A stretch of 64,000 bases of DNA from Chromatiaceae bacterium. Its GTDB lineage: Bacteria > Pseudomonadota > Gammaproteobacteria > Chromatiales > Chromatiaceae. The stretch is taken from the NCBI GenBank assembly GCA_013426805.1, contig JACDZG010000001.1:124001-188000 (forward strand), written 5' to 3'. Positions 1 to 10,476 of this stretch are shown piece after piece. A program made the position numbers and the translations under genes. Below the pieces are notes generated by a model. It searched no databases, was not told the origin of the DNA, and saw only the letters and a program-made list of their open reading frames with translations. Each line of letters starts with the position of its first letter. The first letter of the stretch is position 1.

Positions 1-3000
1 GGCAAGCGGCATTATTGCACCGATATCGGACCCGAAGACAACCGCGTCGGTTCCGGCCGTTAGGGTGAGACTGCTGGTCGCCGCGTTGTCCTTGTCGTTT
101 ACCGACCCGCCCAAGGCGATGGCGCCATCGCCGCCGCCGACGGTCGTGTCGAGCGAGGCGTTTGCCATCAATACGATCGGCGAACCCGCATCCCCAATGG
201 TAATTGCTTGGCCCGTGGTCTGGATGGTTCCCGCCAGTTGAATCGTACCGGGCGTCGTCGCGGTCAGACCGCCATGGAATCGGCTGGTATCGGTCGGCGC
301 ATCGCCCAGGGTCAGCATTCCGGAATTATTGAAGGTCACCCTGTTCGTGATCTCATTCTTGCTTCCCAGGAATGCGAGGTTGTATGGACTTGTCGTTGTG
401 GTCAAGGTGTTGACCTTAAGATTTCCGGCGACGGTCAGCGAGCCGACGTGCGGCGCCAGCGTCCCGACATTCAGGGTATCGGCCGTGATGCCGGCGAGGG
501 TCACGCTGCCGGCACTCGCGATCTTGACCGCGGCAAGCGGGTTCGTGGTACCGATATCGGCCTTGAAGACGACCGCGTCGGTCCCGGCCGTCAGCGTGAG
601 ACTGCTGGTCCCCGATCTATCCTTGTCGTTCACCGACCCGCCCAGGGTGATGGCGCCATCGCCGCCGCCGACGGTCGTGTCGAGCGAGGCGTTTGCCATC
701 AATACGATCGGCGAACCCGCATCCCCAATGGTAATTGCTTGGCCCGTGGTCTGGATGGTTCCCGCCAGTTGAATCGTACCGGGCGTCGTCGCGGTCAGAC
801 CGCCATGGAATCGGCTGGTATCGGTCGGCGCATCGCCCAGGGTCAGAATGCCGGAGTTGAGGAACGTCACGGCCTTGGTGACTGAATTGGCGTCGCCGAG
901 CAGCAGCAGATCGTAGCCTTTATCTGCAGTCGTCAGCTCATTGAGCGTCAAGTTGCCCCTGACCTGAATTCCGCCCTTGGTATCTTGCAGAGCGAGCTTA
1001 CCCGCCGTGATTCCGGCGAAGGTTGCGCCCCCGCTGTTGGTCAGAGTGACGGTGCCGATGTCGCTGCCGATGGCGTCGACGTTCACCGTGCCGGTGCTGT
1101 TGAAAGTCAGATGGGAAACCGGGCCGCCGGCCGTGCCGGTGACCGTGCCGAGGGTCACCCGATTGGCCGCGCCGCTGCCGACGGTTAAGGTCACATCATC
1201 GGCCAGGGTCGCGTTGCCCAGGGTCAGCGCGCCGGTGCCGACACCGCCGACGGTGCTGTTGTTGGTGACCGCGACGGCGCCCAGTTCGATCCCGGCAGTA
1301 CCGAGACTGGCCAGGGTCCCGCCCAGCTTGACCGCGCTCGGCGCGATGGCGGTGAGACCGCCGCTGAACGTGAAACCGTCACCGCCATCGCCCAAGGTCA
1401 GCACGCCCTTGTTCTTAATCGTGGTGGCTGCGCCGACGGTGCCGCCGCCCAGCAGGGCCAGGTTGTAGTCCTCCGCCGCCGTGATGAGGTTGGCGAGATC
1501 CAGTCCGCCGTTGACAATGATGGTGCTGGTCGTGTCCTGCAGGTCGAGCGTGCCCGCTTTGATCGCGGCAAAATCGGCACTCCCACTGTTGACCAGGGTC
1601 AAGCCGGTCAGCGCCTGGACCGCACCAATACTCCCGGTCACACCAATCCGACCCTGAGACCCGGCCCGCAGGGTAAGGGTGCGGTTCGCTGACGCGGCAT
1701 CGGCATCCACCGAACGCAAATCGATATTGGCACCGCCCGGCACCCCGCTGCTGGTATCGAGGGTCAGAGCCCCGGTCAGTATCAGCGCATCATCGAAGCG
1801 GATCGCCCCACCCTGGGTCTTGACGCTCGCCCCAAGCCGCGTGCTGCCGCCGCCATCGGTGGTCAAGCTCTCCAGGGCATTGGTTCCGCCAATGATCCCG
1901 CCGAGCGTTGTCACACCCTGACTGTTCAGCGTCAAACGCTGCTGACCGGCGTCCTGGGCGTCGACCTGCGCCAGGGTGATCGCACCGCCGGCAAGTATCA
2001 CGTCGGCGGTCAGCGTCAGCGCATCGTTGAATGCAATCACGCCGCCCAGGGTCGTCACGTCGGCCGCGAGTCGGGTGAAACCGCCGATCGCGGCTGGATC
2101 GCCATCGGTGATGAGCTGTTTCAGCGCCGCCTGATTCCCGATCAGGCCGCCGAGGGTGGTGATTCCGGTACTGTTGAGCGTGAGGCCCTGCTGACCGGCC
2201 CCGGCGGCGTTGATCCCCAGCAGGTTGATGGCGCCGTTGCCGGCGGCGAGGACGGCGTCGGCGGTCAAGGTCAGCGCATCGTTGAGCGTGATCGCGCCGT
2301 CTCGGGTCGTGACGTTGCCCCCGAGCCAGGTGCCGCCGCCGCTGTCGGTCGTCAGGCTCTTGAGGGCCGTTGTTGCGCCGACGCTGCCGTTGATCGTGGT
2401 CGTGCCGGTCGAATTGAGCGTGAGTGATTGGGCACCCGGTGTCGAGCCCTCGACCGCTCCGGTGAAGCGGATGGGGCCGGCCCCGGCATTGATGGTGCGA
2501 TCAGCGGTCAAGACCGTGCTGGTTCTGCTCGTGATGCCGACACCGGTCACGGTATCGGTCGTGGTGATGTCACCACCCAAGGTCGTGCTGTTGGCGACGA
2601 CGTTCAGGCTGGCGACGTCGAGCGTTGAACGGAAAATCACATCCTTTTCGGTCGCGATGGTGATCGCGCCCAGCGGGGTGAGGTCGCCGATTTTCGCGTG
2701 AAATTCGACGTTTCCGAACATATCGCCGATGCGTTGGTCGTCCAATGCGTCATGAAACAGATCGCCAATGGTCAGTGCCCAGGCGCCGCCGCTGGTGATG
2801 ACAAGTCCCTTGAACACCAGGGCACCCTTGATGGGGTTCGTTAGGTTGCGTTCCTGGGCAAAAATCACATTGTGGATCAACCTGACGTTACCATTGAAGA
2901 CCAATCCGGCATCGGGAATCAGATAGTAGGGGTCGAGCACGAGACCGATGTTCTGTACGAAGCGGATCGAGGTCGGCCCGGACTCCGCAACAGTTGGCTT

Positions 3001-6000
3001 GACAAAGTCGCCATCGACATACGTGAGCGTCAGTGTCCAACCGTTCGAGCCGTGCGGAGCGCCCATGGAAGACCAATCTCCTAATAGATTGATATCACTC
3101 TCTTTTCCTGCAACCGTAAAGTCCATCGAGCGCGTCAGCTCGGTGTCTCCCGCGAAGCGGATATCGGCGTGCTTGGTCGGATCATTGGGATCATTGAACG
3201 TGGTCTCGACCGAATCCATGCTCAAGATGAACTGATTGGCGGTGATATCCACGCCGCCCTCCCCACTCAGCTTGAGATTACCCGTCAGGGTTGCTGTACC
3301 CGTTGCGCTCGCCTCCAGTTTGACCGCGGTCATGGCCGCCGCAGCAAGGTTCCCGGCGCTGTCGATGTCGATAGCACCCAGTTCAAACTTGCTGCCAACT
3401 TTATTATCAAAGCGGATGTCACCGGCCCCGGCGGTGAGTGTCAGGTTCTCGCTGCCCGCGGTGCTGCCGTCCACAGTGCTCATGAAGGTGATGGCACCGC
3501 CGCCGCTGGCGAGCTGGACGTCGTCGGTCAGAACCAGCGCATCCTCGAACGTGATCGCACCGGCCTGCGTGGTGACGTTAGCGGCGAGGTGAGTCTCTCC
3601 GTCGCCGTTCACGGTGAGGAACTCAAGCGCCTTGCCCCCCCCGCCCAAGGCACCGCCGAGGGTAGTGAGTCCCTTGCCGGTCAGGGTGAGGCTCTGAACA
3701 CCGGGGTTGGCGGCATCCACCGCACCGACCAAGGTGATCGCACCGGCGCCGCTATTGAGCTTCACGTCCTGCGTCAGCGTCAGCGCCTTATTGAAGGTGA
3801 TATTCGCATCCGTGGTCTGAATGGTCCCCGCGAGCGTGAGCGCGCCGGTGGGATTGGCCGTCAGGCCGTTGGTGAAGGTCAGGGTCGTGCCCGCGGCGCC
3901 CAGCGTCAGGGCGCCGCCGTTGGCGATGGTGGTGAGTCCACCAACGGTGCCGCCGCCGAGCAGTGCCAGGTTGTAGCCGTTGGTCGTGGTGGTCAGGGTG
4001 TCGAGATTCAGCGCGCCGGTAACGGTGATGGTGTCGGCGGTATCCGTGAGGACGAGTGTCCCCGCCGTGATCCCGGCAAATGTCGCTCCGCCGCTGTTGG
4101 TCAACTTAAACTCAGCCAGCGCCCCGTTGGCCTGGGTGCCGATCCCCCCCGTCGCCTTGACGACACCCGTCGTACCCGCGTTCAGGGTCAGCGTGCGGTT
4201 GTTCGCCGCAGCGTCGGCGGAGACGGATGCCAGATTGATCGCGGCACCGGTCGCGGCGCCTTTCGTGGTATCGAGGAGGACGTTGCCGAGCAGTTTCAGG
4301 TTGTCTCCGAACGTGATGGCGCCGGTGGTGCTGACATCGGACCCGAGTTCGGTGGCACCGGTCCCGGCATCCGTGGTGAGGTGCTTGAGCGCGGTGGCGC
4401 CGATCACACCACCGAGCGTCGTGACGCCGGCGCCGCTGTTGAGGGTCAGGCCCTGCTCGCCGACGGCCTTGGCATTGACCGCCGCCAGCGTAATGGCGCC
4501 GCCGCCGCTGGCGAGCACCACGTCCTGCGCCAGCGTCAAGGTGTCCGCGAAGGTGATGGCGCCGGTGGTGCTGACATTGGACCCGAGTTCCGTGGCACCG
4601 GCTCCGGCATCCGTGATGAGGTGCTTGAGCGCGGTGGCGCCGATCACGCCGCCGAGCGTCGTGACGCCGTCGCCGCTGTTCAGGGTCAGACCCTGCCCGC
4701 CGGCGACCTTGGCATTGACCGCCGCCAGCGTGATGGCGCCGCCGCCGCTGGCGAGAATCACGTCCTGCGCCAGCGTCAGCGCCTTGTTGAATTTGATAGC
4801 CGCATTCGTGGTCTGAATGGTACCCGCGAGCGTGAGCGCACCGGTGGGATTGGCGGTCAGGCCGCCGGTGAAGGTCAAGGTGTCGCCGACCGCGTCGCCC
4901 AGGGTCAGGGCGCCGCCGTTGGCGATGGTGGTGGCCGTATCAACGGTACCGCCGCCGAGCAGGGCCAGGTTGTAGCTCTTGGTCGTGGTGGTCAGGGTGC
5001 CGAGATTCAGCGCGCCGGTAACGGTGATGGTCTTGGTGTCGGCGGTATCCGTGAGGACGAGTGTCCCCGCCGTGATCCCGGCAAATGTCGCTCCGCCGCT
5101 GTTGGTCAGGGTCAGGGTGCCGATGTTGGTGCCGATGGTCCCGGTGCCGACGATGCCCGCGGTGCCGGCGTTGAGCGTCAGGGTTCTGTCGAGGTCGCTG
5201 CCGCTGACTCCCGCCAGGGTGATGTCGGCGCCGTCCGTCGCGTCCTTGGTGGTGTCGAGGGTGACGTTGCCGGTCAGCCTCAGTGCGTCATCGAACCTGA
5301 TCGCACCGCCCTTGGTGGTGATGTTGGCGGCGAGTTCGGTGTCTCCTTCGCCGTTCACGGTCAGGAACTTGAGCGCCGTCTCGCCCAGCGCAGCCGTGAT
5401 GGTGGTAAGGCCCTTGCCGGTCAGGGTGAGGCCCTGGCCGCCGACCGTGGTAGCGTCTACCTTACCCTCTAAGGTGATGGCCCCGTCCCCACTGTTGAGC
5501 ACCACATCCTGCGCCAGCGTCAGCGCCTTGTTGAATTTGATATCCGCATTCGTGGTCTTGATCGTGCCCGCGAGCGTGAGCGTACCGGTGGGATTGGCTG
5601 TCAGGCCGCCGGTGAAGGTCAGGACGTCCGTGCTCTCGTCGCCCAAGGTCAGGGTGCCGCCGTTGGCGATGCTGGTGACTCCACCAACGGTACCGCCGCC
5701 GAGCAGGGCCAGGTTGTAGCTCTTGGTCGTGGTGGTCAGGGTGCCGAGATTCAGCGCGCCGGTAACGGTGATGGTCTTGGTGTCGGCGGTATCCGTGAGG
5801 ACGAGTGTCCCCGCCGTGATCCCGGCAAATGTCGCTCCGCCGCTGTTGGTCAGGGTCAGGGTGCCGATGTTGGTGCCGATGGTCCCGGTGCCGACGATGC
5901 CCGCGGTGCCGGCGTTGAGCGTCAGGGTTCTGTCGAGGTCGCTGCCGCTGACTCCCGCCAGGGTGATGTCGGCGCCGTCCGTCGCGTCCTTGGTGGTGTC

Positions 6001-9000
6001 GAGGGTGACGTTGCCGGTCAGCCTCAGTGCGTCATCGAACCTGATCGCACCGCCCTTGGTGGTGATGTTGGCGGCGAGTTCGGTGTCTCCTTCGCCGTTC
6101 ACGGTCAGGAACTTGAGCGCCGTCTCGCCCAGCGCAGCCGTGATGGTGGTAAGGCCCTTGCCGGTCAGGGTGAGGCCCTGGCCGCCGACCGTGGTAGCGT
6201 CTACCTTACCCTCTAAGGTGATGGCCCCGTCCCCACTGTTGAGCACCACATCCTGCGCCAGCGTCAGCGCCTTGTTGAATTTGATATCCGCATTCGTGGT
6301 CTTGATCGTGCCCGCGAGCGTGAGCGTACCGGTGGGATTGGCTGTCAGGCCGCCGGTGAAGGTCAGGACGTCCGTGCTCTCGTCGCCCAAGGTCAGGGTG
6401 CCGCCGTTGGCGATGCTGGTGACTCCACCAACGGTACCGCCGCCGAGCAGGGCCAGGTTGTAGCTCTTGGTCGTGGTGGTCAGGGTGCCGAGATTCAGCG
6501 CGCCGGTAACGGTGATGGTCTTGGTGTCGGCGGTATCCGTGAGGACGAGTGTCCCCGCCGTGATCCCGGCAAATGTCGCTCCGCCGCTGTTGGTCAGGGT
6601 CAGGGTGCCGATGTTGGTGCCGATGGTCCCGGTGCCGACGATGCCCGCGGTGCCGGCGTTGAGCGTCAGGGTTCTGTCGAGGTCGCTGCCGCTGACTCCC
6701 GCCAGGGTGATGTCGGCGCCGTCCGTCGCGTCCTTGGTGGTGTCGAGGGTGACGTTGCCGGTCAGCCTCAGTGCGTCATCGAACCTGATCGCACCGCCCT
6801 TGGTGGTGATGTTGGCGGCGAGTTCGGTGTCTCCTTCGCCGTTCACGGTCAGGAACTTGAGCGCCGTCTCGCCCAGCGCAGCCGTGATGGTGGTAAGGCC
6901 CTTGCCGGTCAGGGTGAGGCCCTGCTCGCCGGCCGTCGCGGCGTTCACCTTGCCCTCCAAGGTGATGGCCCCGTCCCCACTATTGAGCACCGCATCCGCG
7001 GTCAGGATCAGGGCATCGGCAAACTTGATCTCACCGCCGCCGCTGGTGGTGATGTTGGCGGCGAGTTCGGTGTCTCCTTCGCCGTTCACGGTCAGGAACT
7101 TGAGCGCCGTCTCGCCCATCGCCTCCTTGATGGTGGTCAGTCCCTTGCCGGTCAGGGTCAGGCCCTGCTGGCCGGCCGTCTCGGCGTTCACCTTGCCCTC
7201 CAAGGTGATGGCCCCGTCCCCACTATTGAGCACCGCATCCGCGGTCAGGATCAGGGCATCGGCAAACTTGATCTCACCGCCGCCGCTGGTGGTGATGTTG
7301 GCGGCGAGTTCGGTGTCTCCTTCGCCGTTCACGGTCAGGAACTTGAGCGCCGTCTCGCCCATCGCCTCCTTGATGGTGGTCAGTCCCTTGCCGGTCAGGG
7401 TCAGGCCCTGCTGGCCGGCCGTCGCGGCGTTGACCTTGCCCTCCAAGGTGATGGCCCCGTCCCCGCTGTTGAGCACCACGTCCCCCGCCAACGTCAGCGC
7501 CTTGTTGAATTTGATAGCCGCATTCGTAGTCTGAATGGTGCCCGCGAGCGTGAGCGCACCGGTGGGATCGGCCGTCAGGCCGTTGGTGAAGGTCAGGGTC
7601 GTGCCCGCGTCGCCCAGGGTCAGGGTGCCGCCGTTCGCGATCGTGGTGGCATCAACAACGGTGCCGCCGCCGAGCAGTGCCAGATTGTAGCCATCGGTGG
7701 TGGAGGTGGTCAGGGTGCCGACATCCAGGACGCCATTGATCGTGATGGTCTTGGTGTCGGCGGTATCCGTGAGGACGAGTTTGGTCGCCGTGATCCCGGC
7801 GAAGGTCGCCCCACCGCTCTTGGTCACCGTTAGGGTAGTGGCATCGATGTTCCCATTGGCTTTAATGATTCCGTCCTGCCCGGCATGAAGGGTCAACGCC
7901 TTCGCACCATTCACTGTTCCGTTCAGTGTGATGTCGCCGCCACCGTTGCCGCTGGTGGCGACCGTGACATTTCCACCAAGTACAATGCCTCCAGTCTCGC
8001 TCGTCAGCGTGATCGCGGACTGTCTGGCGTTGGCGGTGTCCGTATAACGACCTGTCGTTGTGACTGATTTATTCAGCGTAAGAATGCCGTCAGTCGTCAA
8101 AACGATATCGCCACCCAACGGAGTCGGAGTCGGATCGGGGGGGACGGACGTGAAAACCAGACCCGTCACCGTAACACCGATCGTGGTATTGGCAGGAAGC
8201 GCAGGAAGCGAAGTAATGCCAGGGATAAATGTACCGGTGGAAGGACCGGTCACCTCCGTGACCGTAAGCCCACCGCCCGTGTTGTTGATGAAGATGCCGC
8301 CTTTGACCGTTGTAGCCGCAAAATTGACCATCCCAGCGGTTTGAATCAGCGAATCGCTGGTCCCAATGCCGCCGTCGGCGATCAGTTGAAGCTGCCGGTC
8401 CGCGTTCATCGTGATGGTACCACCGGCAGTCCCGTTGATGATCCGTCCGAAACTGGTATCAACAAGATTGGCCGCTAAAGCGAGATTGCCTGTACCAGCC
8501 GCCGAAAAGTCAATATCGGCATCGAGGATAATATCGCTGTGCGAACTGAGCGTGAGACTGTTATCACTCTCAGGTGCCGTGATCGGCGCGGCGACGGTGA
8601 TGGTTCCAGCAAAGTCGCCCGGAGTGACAGTTGACACCACCACATTCGCTGTCCCCAGAGCTGTCTTAAGGGTGCCAGCCAGCGTAGCATCAATGATGAC
8701 ATTTCTTGGATCCAGCAACAGCGTCCCGGTCGTCCCCACCGAGGCCCGCAAATCCGCCGTGCCGGCAAAGTCCAGCGTTTCTTTGCCCGAGACCTCCGCC
8801 ATGCCCCCGTTGCCGCCGCCGCTGCCGCCGGTGGCGCTGATGGCCCCGGAAAAGCGGGTGTCGCCGTCCGCCCAGACGATGACGGTGCCGCCGTCGCCGC
8901 GCGCGCCGGCATTGGCCGCCATGGTGACACCGGCGCCGACTTCGGTGTTGCGGGCGTTGCGCACCGCCGCGTTCTTGCCCTGATAGTCACCGCCGACGCG

Positions 9001-10209
9001 AATCTTGCCGCCGCCGGTGCTCCCGCTCGCATCAAGGCGCGCCTGATCGCGCAGCGCCACCCGCTCGCCCAGCACATCGGCGCTGCCGCCCCTGCCGGCG
9101 GCGGCCCGCACCGAGATCACCCCGCCCTTGGAGACGGTGGTGGTGTCCACCGCTTCGAGCACGGCCTGACCGCCGGCGCCACCGCGGCCCTCGGCGAGGA
9201 TGCGCCCGGTGTGGTCGATCCTGAGGCCCTTGACGCTGACCTTGCCGCCGGTCGTGCCGGAGGCGTCCAGGGTGCCGCTGTTGCGCACCAGACCGCCGCT
9301 GCCGGTGAGCCGGATCTCGCCACCCTGAGTGTCGATGCTGCCGACGCGCACGATGCCTGCGTTGTTGACCACGCTGGTGAAGACATCACCGGCGGTCTTG
9401 GCGGTCATGAGCACGGTGCCGCCGGCGGCGTCGATAGTCCCGGTGTTGCTGACGGCGCTCTCGACCTGATGGGTGTTGGCGGTCAACTCACCGTCGACCG
9501 CGAAGCGGATGATGTCGTTGCCCTCGAAGTCGACGACGGCACGCCGCCCGGCCCCCAGATTGACCTGGCCGAGTTTGGCGATGATGGCGCCTTCGTTCTT
9601 GACCGCCCCGCCGACCAGCGTGACCGAACCGCCGGTGGCGGCCTCCAGCAGGCCCTGGTTGACGACCATGCCGGGTTCGATCCCCGCCGGGACACCCATT
9701 TCGTAAATGCCGTTCATGAACTTGGCCTTGTCCATGTCCATGGCCGCGGCCACCAGGCTGCCGACGTTGACGGTCGCACTGTTGCCGAAGATGATCCCGC
9801 TCGGGTTCATCAGGAACACCTGGCCGTTGGCCTCGATGCGGCCGAGAATCTGCGAGGGATTGCCGTCGAGCACGCGGTTGAGCGCGGCGGCGGAAGCCGA
9901 GGGCTGAAGGTAGCGCACGGTCTCCTGGGCGCCGACGTGGTAGCTCTGCCAGTCGATGGCCAGCCGGTGGCTGCCTTGCTGGATTTGGGTGAGGTTGCCG
10001 CCGGACTGAATACTGCCGCTGCCGCCGACCACCCGACCGCCCGCCGGCGCGGCCCAGGGCAGCCCCGGTTGCAGGGCGGCACCGAGCGCCAGGGGGACCA
10101 GGAGGCCGATCCGCACCAGTCGGGCCAGTTCACGCTCCTTGAATGCGGCCGGTACGGGCACCAGGCCGGTGGACAGGGCGGGGCTGTGGGTGCGAGGTGC
10201 GGATGTCAT
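1..10209 (-). CDS. Giant TpsA-type filamentous haemagglutinin/adhesin (3' end outside window)
   Basis: This is a secreted exoprotein of a two-partner secretion system. The reading frame starts at ATG (complement 10207-10209) behind an AAGGAG site about 8 nt upstream. The same codon phase gives sensible protein at both ends of the window, so at least 3403 codons are open and the stop lies beyond position 1. The N-terminus has an export signal, followed by a TPS/haemagglutination-activity domain (about residues 60-220) containing NPSGIIFG, the family's NPNGI-type motif. The rest is low-complexity beta-helix repeat rich in Gly, Thr, Leu and Asn, with units such as AGTLVLTDTADT and LTLTNSGGATFAGITAG. 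Near-identical blocks recur at several periods (531, 240, 744 and 243 bp). The cognate transporter lies 447 bp upstream. The family is known for adhesion, biofilm or contact-dependent inhibition. The C-terminal end, which would decide between these roles, is not in the window. Long plus-strand frames over it are antisense shadows. Confidence 0.9.
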   Translation of the reverse strand, partial: MTSAPRTHSPALSTGLVPVPAAFKERELARLVRIGLLVPLALGAALQPGLPWAAPAGGRVVGGSGSIQSGGNLTQIQQGSHRLAIDWQSYHVGAQETVRYLQPSASAAALNRVLDGNPSQILGRIEANGQVFLMNPSGIIFGNSATVNVGSLVAAAMDMDKAKFMNGIYEMGVPAGIEPGMVVNQGLLEAATGGSVTLVGGAVKNEGAIIAKLGQVNLGAGRRAVVDFEGNDIIRFAVDGELTANTHQVESAVSNTGTIDAAGGTVLMTAKTAGDVFTSVVNNAGIVRVGSIDTQGGEIRLTGSGGLVRNSGTLDASGTTGGKVSVKGLRIDHTGRILAEGRGGAGGQAVLEAVDTTTVSKGGVISVRAAAGRGGSADVLGERVALRDQARLDASGSTGGGKIRVGGDYQGKNAAVRNARNTEVGAGVTMAANAGARGDGGTVIVWADGDTRFSGAISATGGSGGGNGGMAEVSGKETLDFAGTADLRASVGTTGTLLLDPRNVIIDATLAGTLKTALGTANVVVSTVTPGDFAGTITVAAPITAPESDNSLTLSSHSDIILDADIDFSAAGTGNLALAANLVDTSFGRIINGTAGGTITMNADRQLQLIADGGIGTSDSLIQTAGMVNFAATTVKGGIFINNTGGGLTVTEVTGPSTGTFIPGITSLPALPANTTIGVTVTGLVFTSVPPDPTPTPLGGDIVLTTDGILTLNKSVTTTGRYTDTANARQSAITLTSETGGIVLGGNVTVATSGNGGGDITLNGTVNGAKALTLHAGQDGIIKANGNIDATTLTVTKSGGATFAGITATKLVLTDTADTKTITINGVLDVGTLTTSTTDGYNLALLGGGTVVDATTIANGGTLTLGDAGTTLTFTNGLTADPTGALTLAGTIQTTNAAIKFNKALTLAGDVVLNSGDGAITLEGKVNAATAGQQGLTLTGKGLTTIKEAMGETALKFLTVNGEGDTELAANITTSGGGEIKFADALILTADAVLNSGDGAITLEGKVNAETAGQQGLTLTGKGLTTIKEAMGETALKFLTVNGEGDTELAANITTSGGGEIKFADALILTADAVLNSGDGAITLEGKVNAATAGEQGLTLTGKGLTTITAALGETALKFLTVNGEGDTELAANITTKGGAIRFDDALRLTGNVTLDTTKDATDGADITLAGVSGSDLDRTLTLNAGTAGIVGTGTIGTNIGTLTLTNSGGATFAGITAGTLVLTDTADTKTITVTGALNLGTLTTTTKSYNLALLGGGTVGGVTSIANGGTLTLGDESTDVLTFTGGLTANPTGTLTLAGTIKTTNADIKFNKALTLAQDVVLNSGDGAITLEGKVDATTVGGQGLTLTGKGLTTITAALGETALKFLTVNGEGDTELAANITTKGGAIRFDDALRLTGNVTLDTTKDATDGADITLAGVSGSDLDRTLTLNAGTAGIVGTGTIGTNIGTLTLTNSGGATFAGITAGTLVLTDTADTKTITVTGALNLGTLTTTTKSYNLALLGGGTVGGVTSIANGGTLTLGDESTDVLTFTGGLTANPTGTLTLAGTIKTTNADIKFNKALTLAQDVVLNSGDGAITLEGKVDATTVGGQGLTLTGKGLTTITAALGETALKFLTVNGEGDTELAANITTKGGAIRFDDALRLTGNVTLDTTKDATDGADITLAGVSGSDLDRTLTLNAGTAGIVGTGTIGTNIGTLTLTNSGGATFAGITAGTLVLTDTADTKTITVTGALNLGTLTTTTKSYNLALLGGGTVDTATTIANGGALTLGDAVGDTLTFTGGLTANPTGALTLAGTIQTTNAAIKFNKALTLAQDVILASGGGAITLAAVNAKVAGGQGLTLNSGDGVTTLGGVIGATALKHLITDAGAGATELGSNVSTTGAITFADTLTLAQDVVLASGGGAITLAAVNAKAVGEQGLTLNSGAGVTTLGGVIGATALKHLTTDAGTGATELGSDVSTTGAITFGDNLKLLGNVLLDTTKGAATGAAINLASVSADAAANNRTLTLNAGTTGVVKATGGIGTQANGALAEFKLTNSGGATFAGITAGTLVLTDTADTITVTGALNLDTLTTTTNGYNLALLGGGTVGGLTTIANGGALTLGAAGTTLTFTNGLTANPTGALTLAGTIQTTDANITFNKALTLTQDVKLNSGAGAITLVGAVDAANPGVQSLTLTGKGLTTLGGALGGGGKALEFLTVNGDGETHLAANVTTQAGAITFEDALVLTDDVQLASGGGAITFMSTVDGSTAGSENLTLTAGAGDIRFDNKVGSKFELGAIDIDSAGNLAAAAMTAVKLEASATGTATLTGNLKLSGEGGVDITANQFILSMDSVETTFNDPNDPTKHADIRFAGDTELTRSMDFTVAGKESDINLLGDWSSMGAPHGSNGWTLTLTYVDGDFVKPTVAESGPTSIRFVQNIGLVLDPYYLIPDAGLVFNGNVRLIHNVIFAQERNLTNPIKGALVFKGLVITSGGAWALTIGDLFHDALDDQRIGDMFGNVEFHAKIGDLTPLGAITIATEKDVIFRSTLDVASLNVVANSTTLGGDITTTDTVTGVGITSRTSTVLTADRTINAGAGPIRFTGAVEGSTPGAQSLTLNSTGTTTINGSVGATTALKSLTTDSGGGTWLGGNVTTRDGAITLNDALTLTADAVLAAGNGAINLLGINAAGAGQQGLTLNSTGITTLGGLIGNQAALKQLITDGDPAAIGGFTRLAADVTTLGGVIAFNDALTLTADVILAGGAITLAQVDAQDAGQQRLTLNSQGVTTLGGIIGGTNALESLTTDGGGSTRLGASVKTQGGAIRFDDALILTGALTLDTSSGVPGGANIDLRSVDADAASANRTLTLRAGSQGRIGVTGSIGAVQALTGLTLVNSGSADFAAIKAGTLDLQDTTSTIIVNGGLDLANLITAAEDYNLALLGGGTVGAATTIKNKGVLTLGDGGDGFTFSGGLTAIAPSAVKLGGTLASLGTAGIELGAVAVTNNSTVGGVGTGALTLGNATLADDVTLTVGSGAANRVTLGTVTGTAGGPVSHLTFNSTGTVNVDAIGSDIGTVTLTNSGGATFAGITAGKLALQDTKGGIQVRGNLTLNELTTADKGYDLLLLGDANSVTKAVTFLNSGILTLGDAPTDTSRFHGGLTATTPGTIQLAGTIQTTGQAITIGDAGSPIVLMANASLDTTVGGGDGAITLGGSVNDKDRSGTSSLTLTAGTDAVVFKADIGTTNPLAAVKIASAGSVTLAGITADTLNVGTLAPHVGSLTVAGNLKVNTLTTTTSPYNLAFLGSKNEITNRVTFNNSGMLTLGDAPTDTSRFHGGLTATTPGTIQLAGTIQTTGQAITIGDAGSPIVLMANASLDTTVGGGDGAIALGGSVNDKDNAATSSLTLTAGTDAVVFGSDIGAIMPLA
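115..862. repeat. 531-bp periodic repeat in the distal part of tpsA
   Basis: A block of about 190-200 bp starting GGCGCCATCGCC at 121 recurs at 652, a spacing of 177 codons. Flanking sequence is also similar but diverged. It belongs to the same adhesin repeat architecture and is older than the exact 744-bp repeat. Confidence 0.75.
4941..6924. repeat. 744-bp exact tandem repeat inside tpsA (2.67 copies)
   Basis: Copies start at 4941 and 5685, and a partial third copy runs 6429-6924. They appear identical: the antisense translations of the two full copies match over all 246 codons. The period is 248 codons, so copy number can change without shifting the frame. The identity ends sharply at 4940/4941 and 6924/6925. 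This points to recent unequal recombination or gene conversion. Confidence 0.9.
6941..7460. repeat. 243-bp tandem repeat inside tpsA (about 2 copies)
   Basis: The block beginning at 6961 (GGTGATGGCCCCGTCC) recurs at 7204 with almost no differences, a period of 81 codons. It directly follows the 744-bp repeat tract and shares sub-motifs with it, so the array has nested periodicity. Confidence 0.85.
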
Positions 10210-10444
10210 AGCGGGTCTCCTTGAGGTCAGTCGTTACCGTCACGTGCGGCGCGCGAACCGCGGCGCCGGGTCAACAAAAGATCGCTCGGCCTGAAGTCCA
10301 AGGCGTCAGCCTTGGCACCCCATCCGAGATTGGGCAAAGATTCCGCCCGGGCGCGCAATCAACGCAATCCCGTCGGTTGGGGTGAGGACCGGACACTGGT
10401 GGCGAAATGCCCGGACAGCCCGTCACTCCAGCCCAGGTACTCTG

Positions 10445-10468
10445 GCTCCCACGCTCCAGCGTGGGAGC
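10445..10468. repeat. GCTCCCACGC hairpin (REP-like)
   Basis: Perfect 10-bp arms, GCTCCCACGC and GCGTGGGAGC, enclose TCCA. The same element, intact or partial, occurs near 27429, 28309, 28431-28454, 44300 and 44390. Confidence 0.85.
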
Positions 10469-10476
10469 GAGCGAAC

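Noticed and set aside
3169-5472. 767-codon plus-strand frame over the adhesin gene, with other long frames at 4979-7534
   Set aside because: Antisense to the tpsA repeats. The open frames come from GC-rich repeated codons read backwards; they are low-complexity with no motif or ribosome site.
4941-7460. Regular repeats considered as a CRISPR array
   Set aside because: Units are 243-744 bp, contiguous and in frame with protein-coding sequence, with no spacers. They are adhesin repeats.
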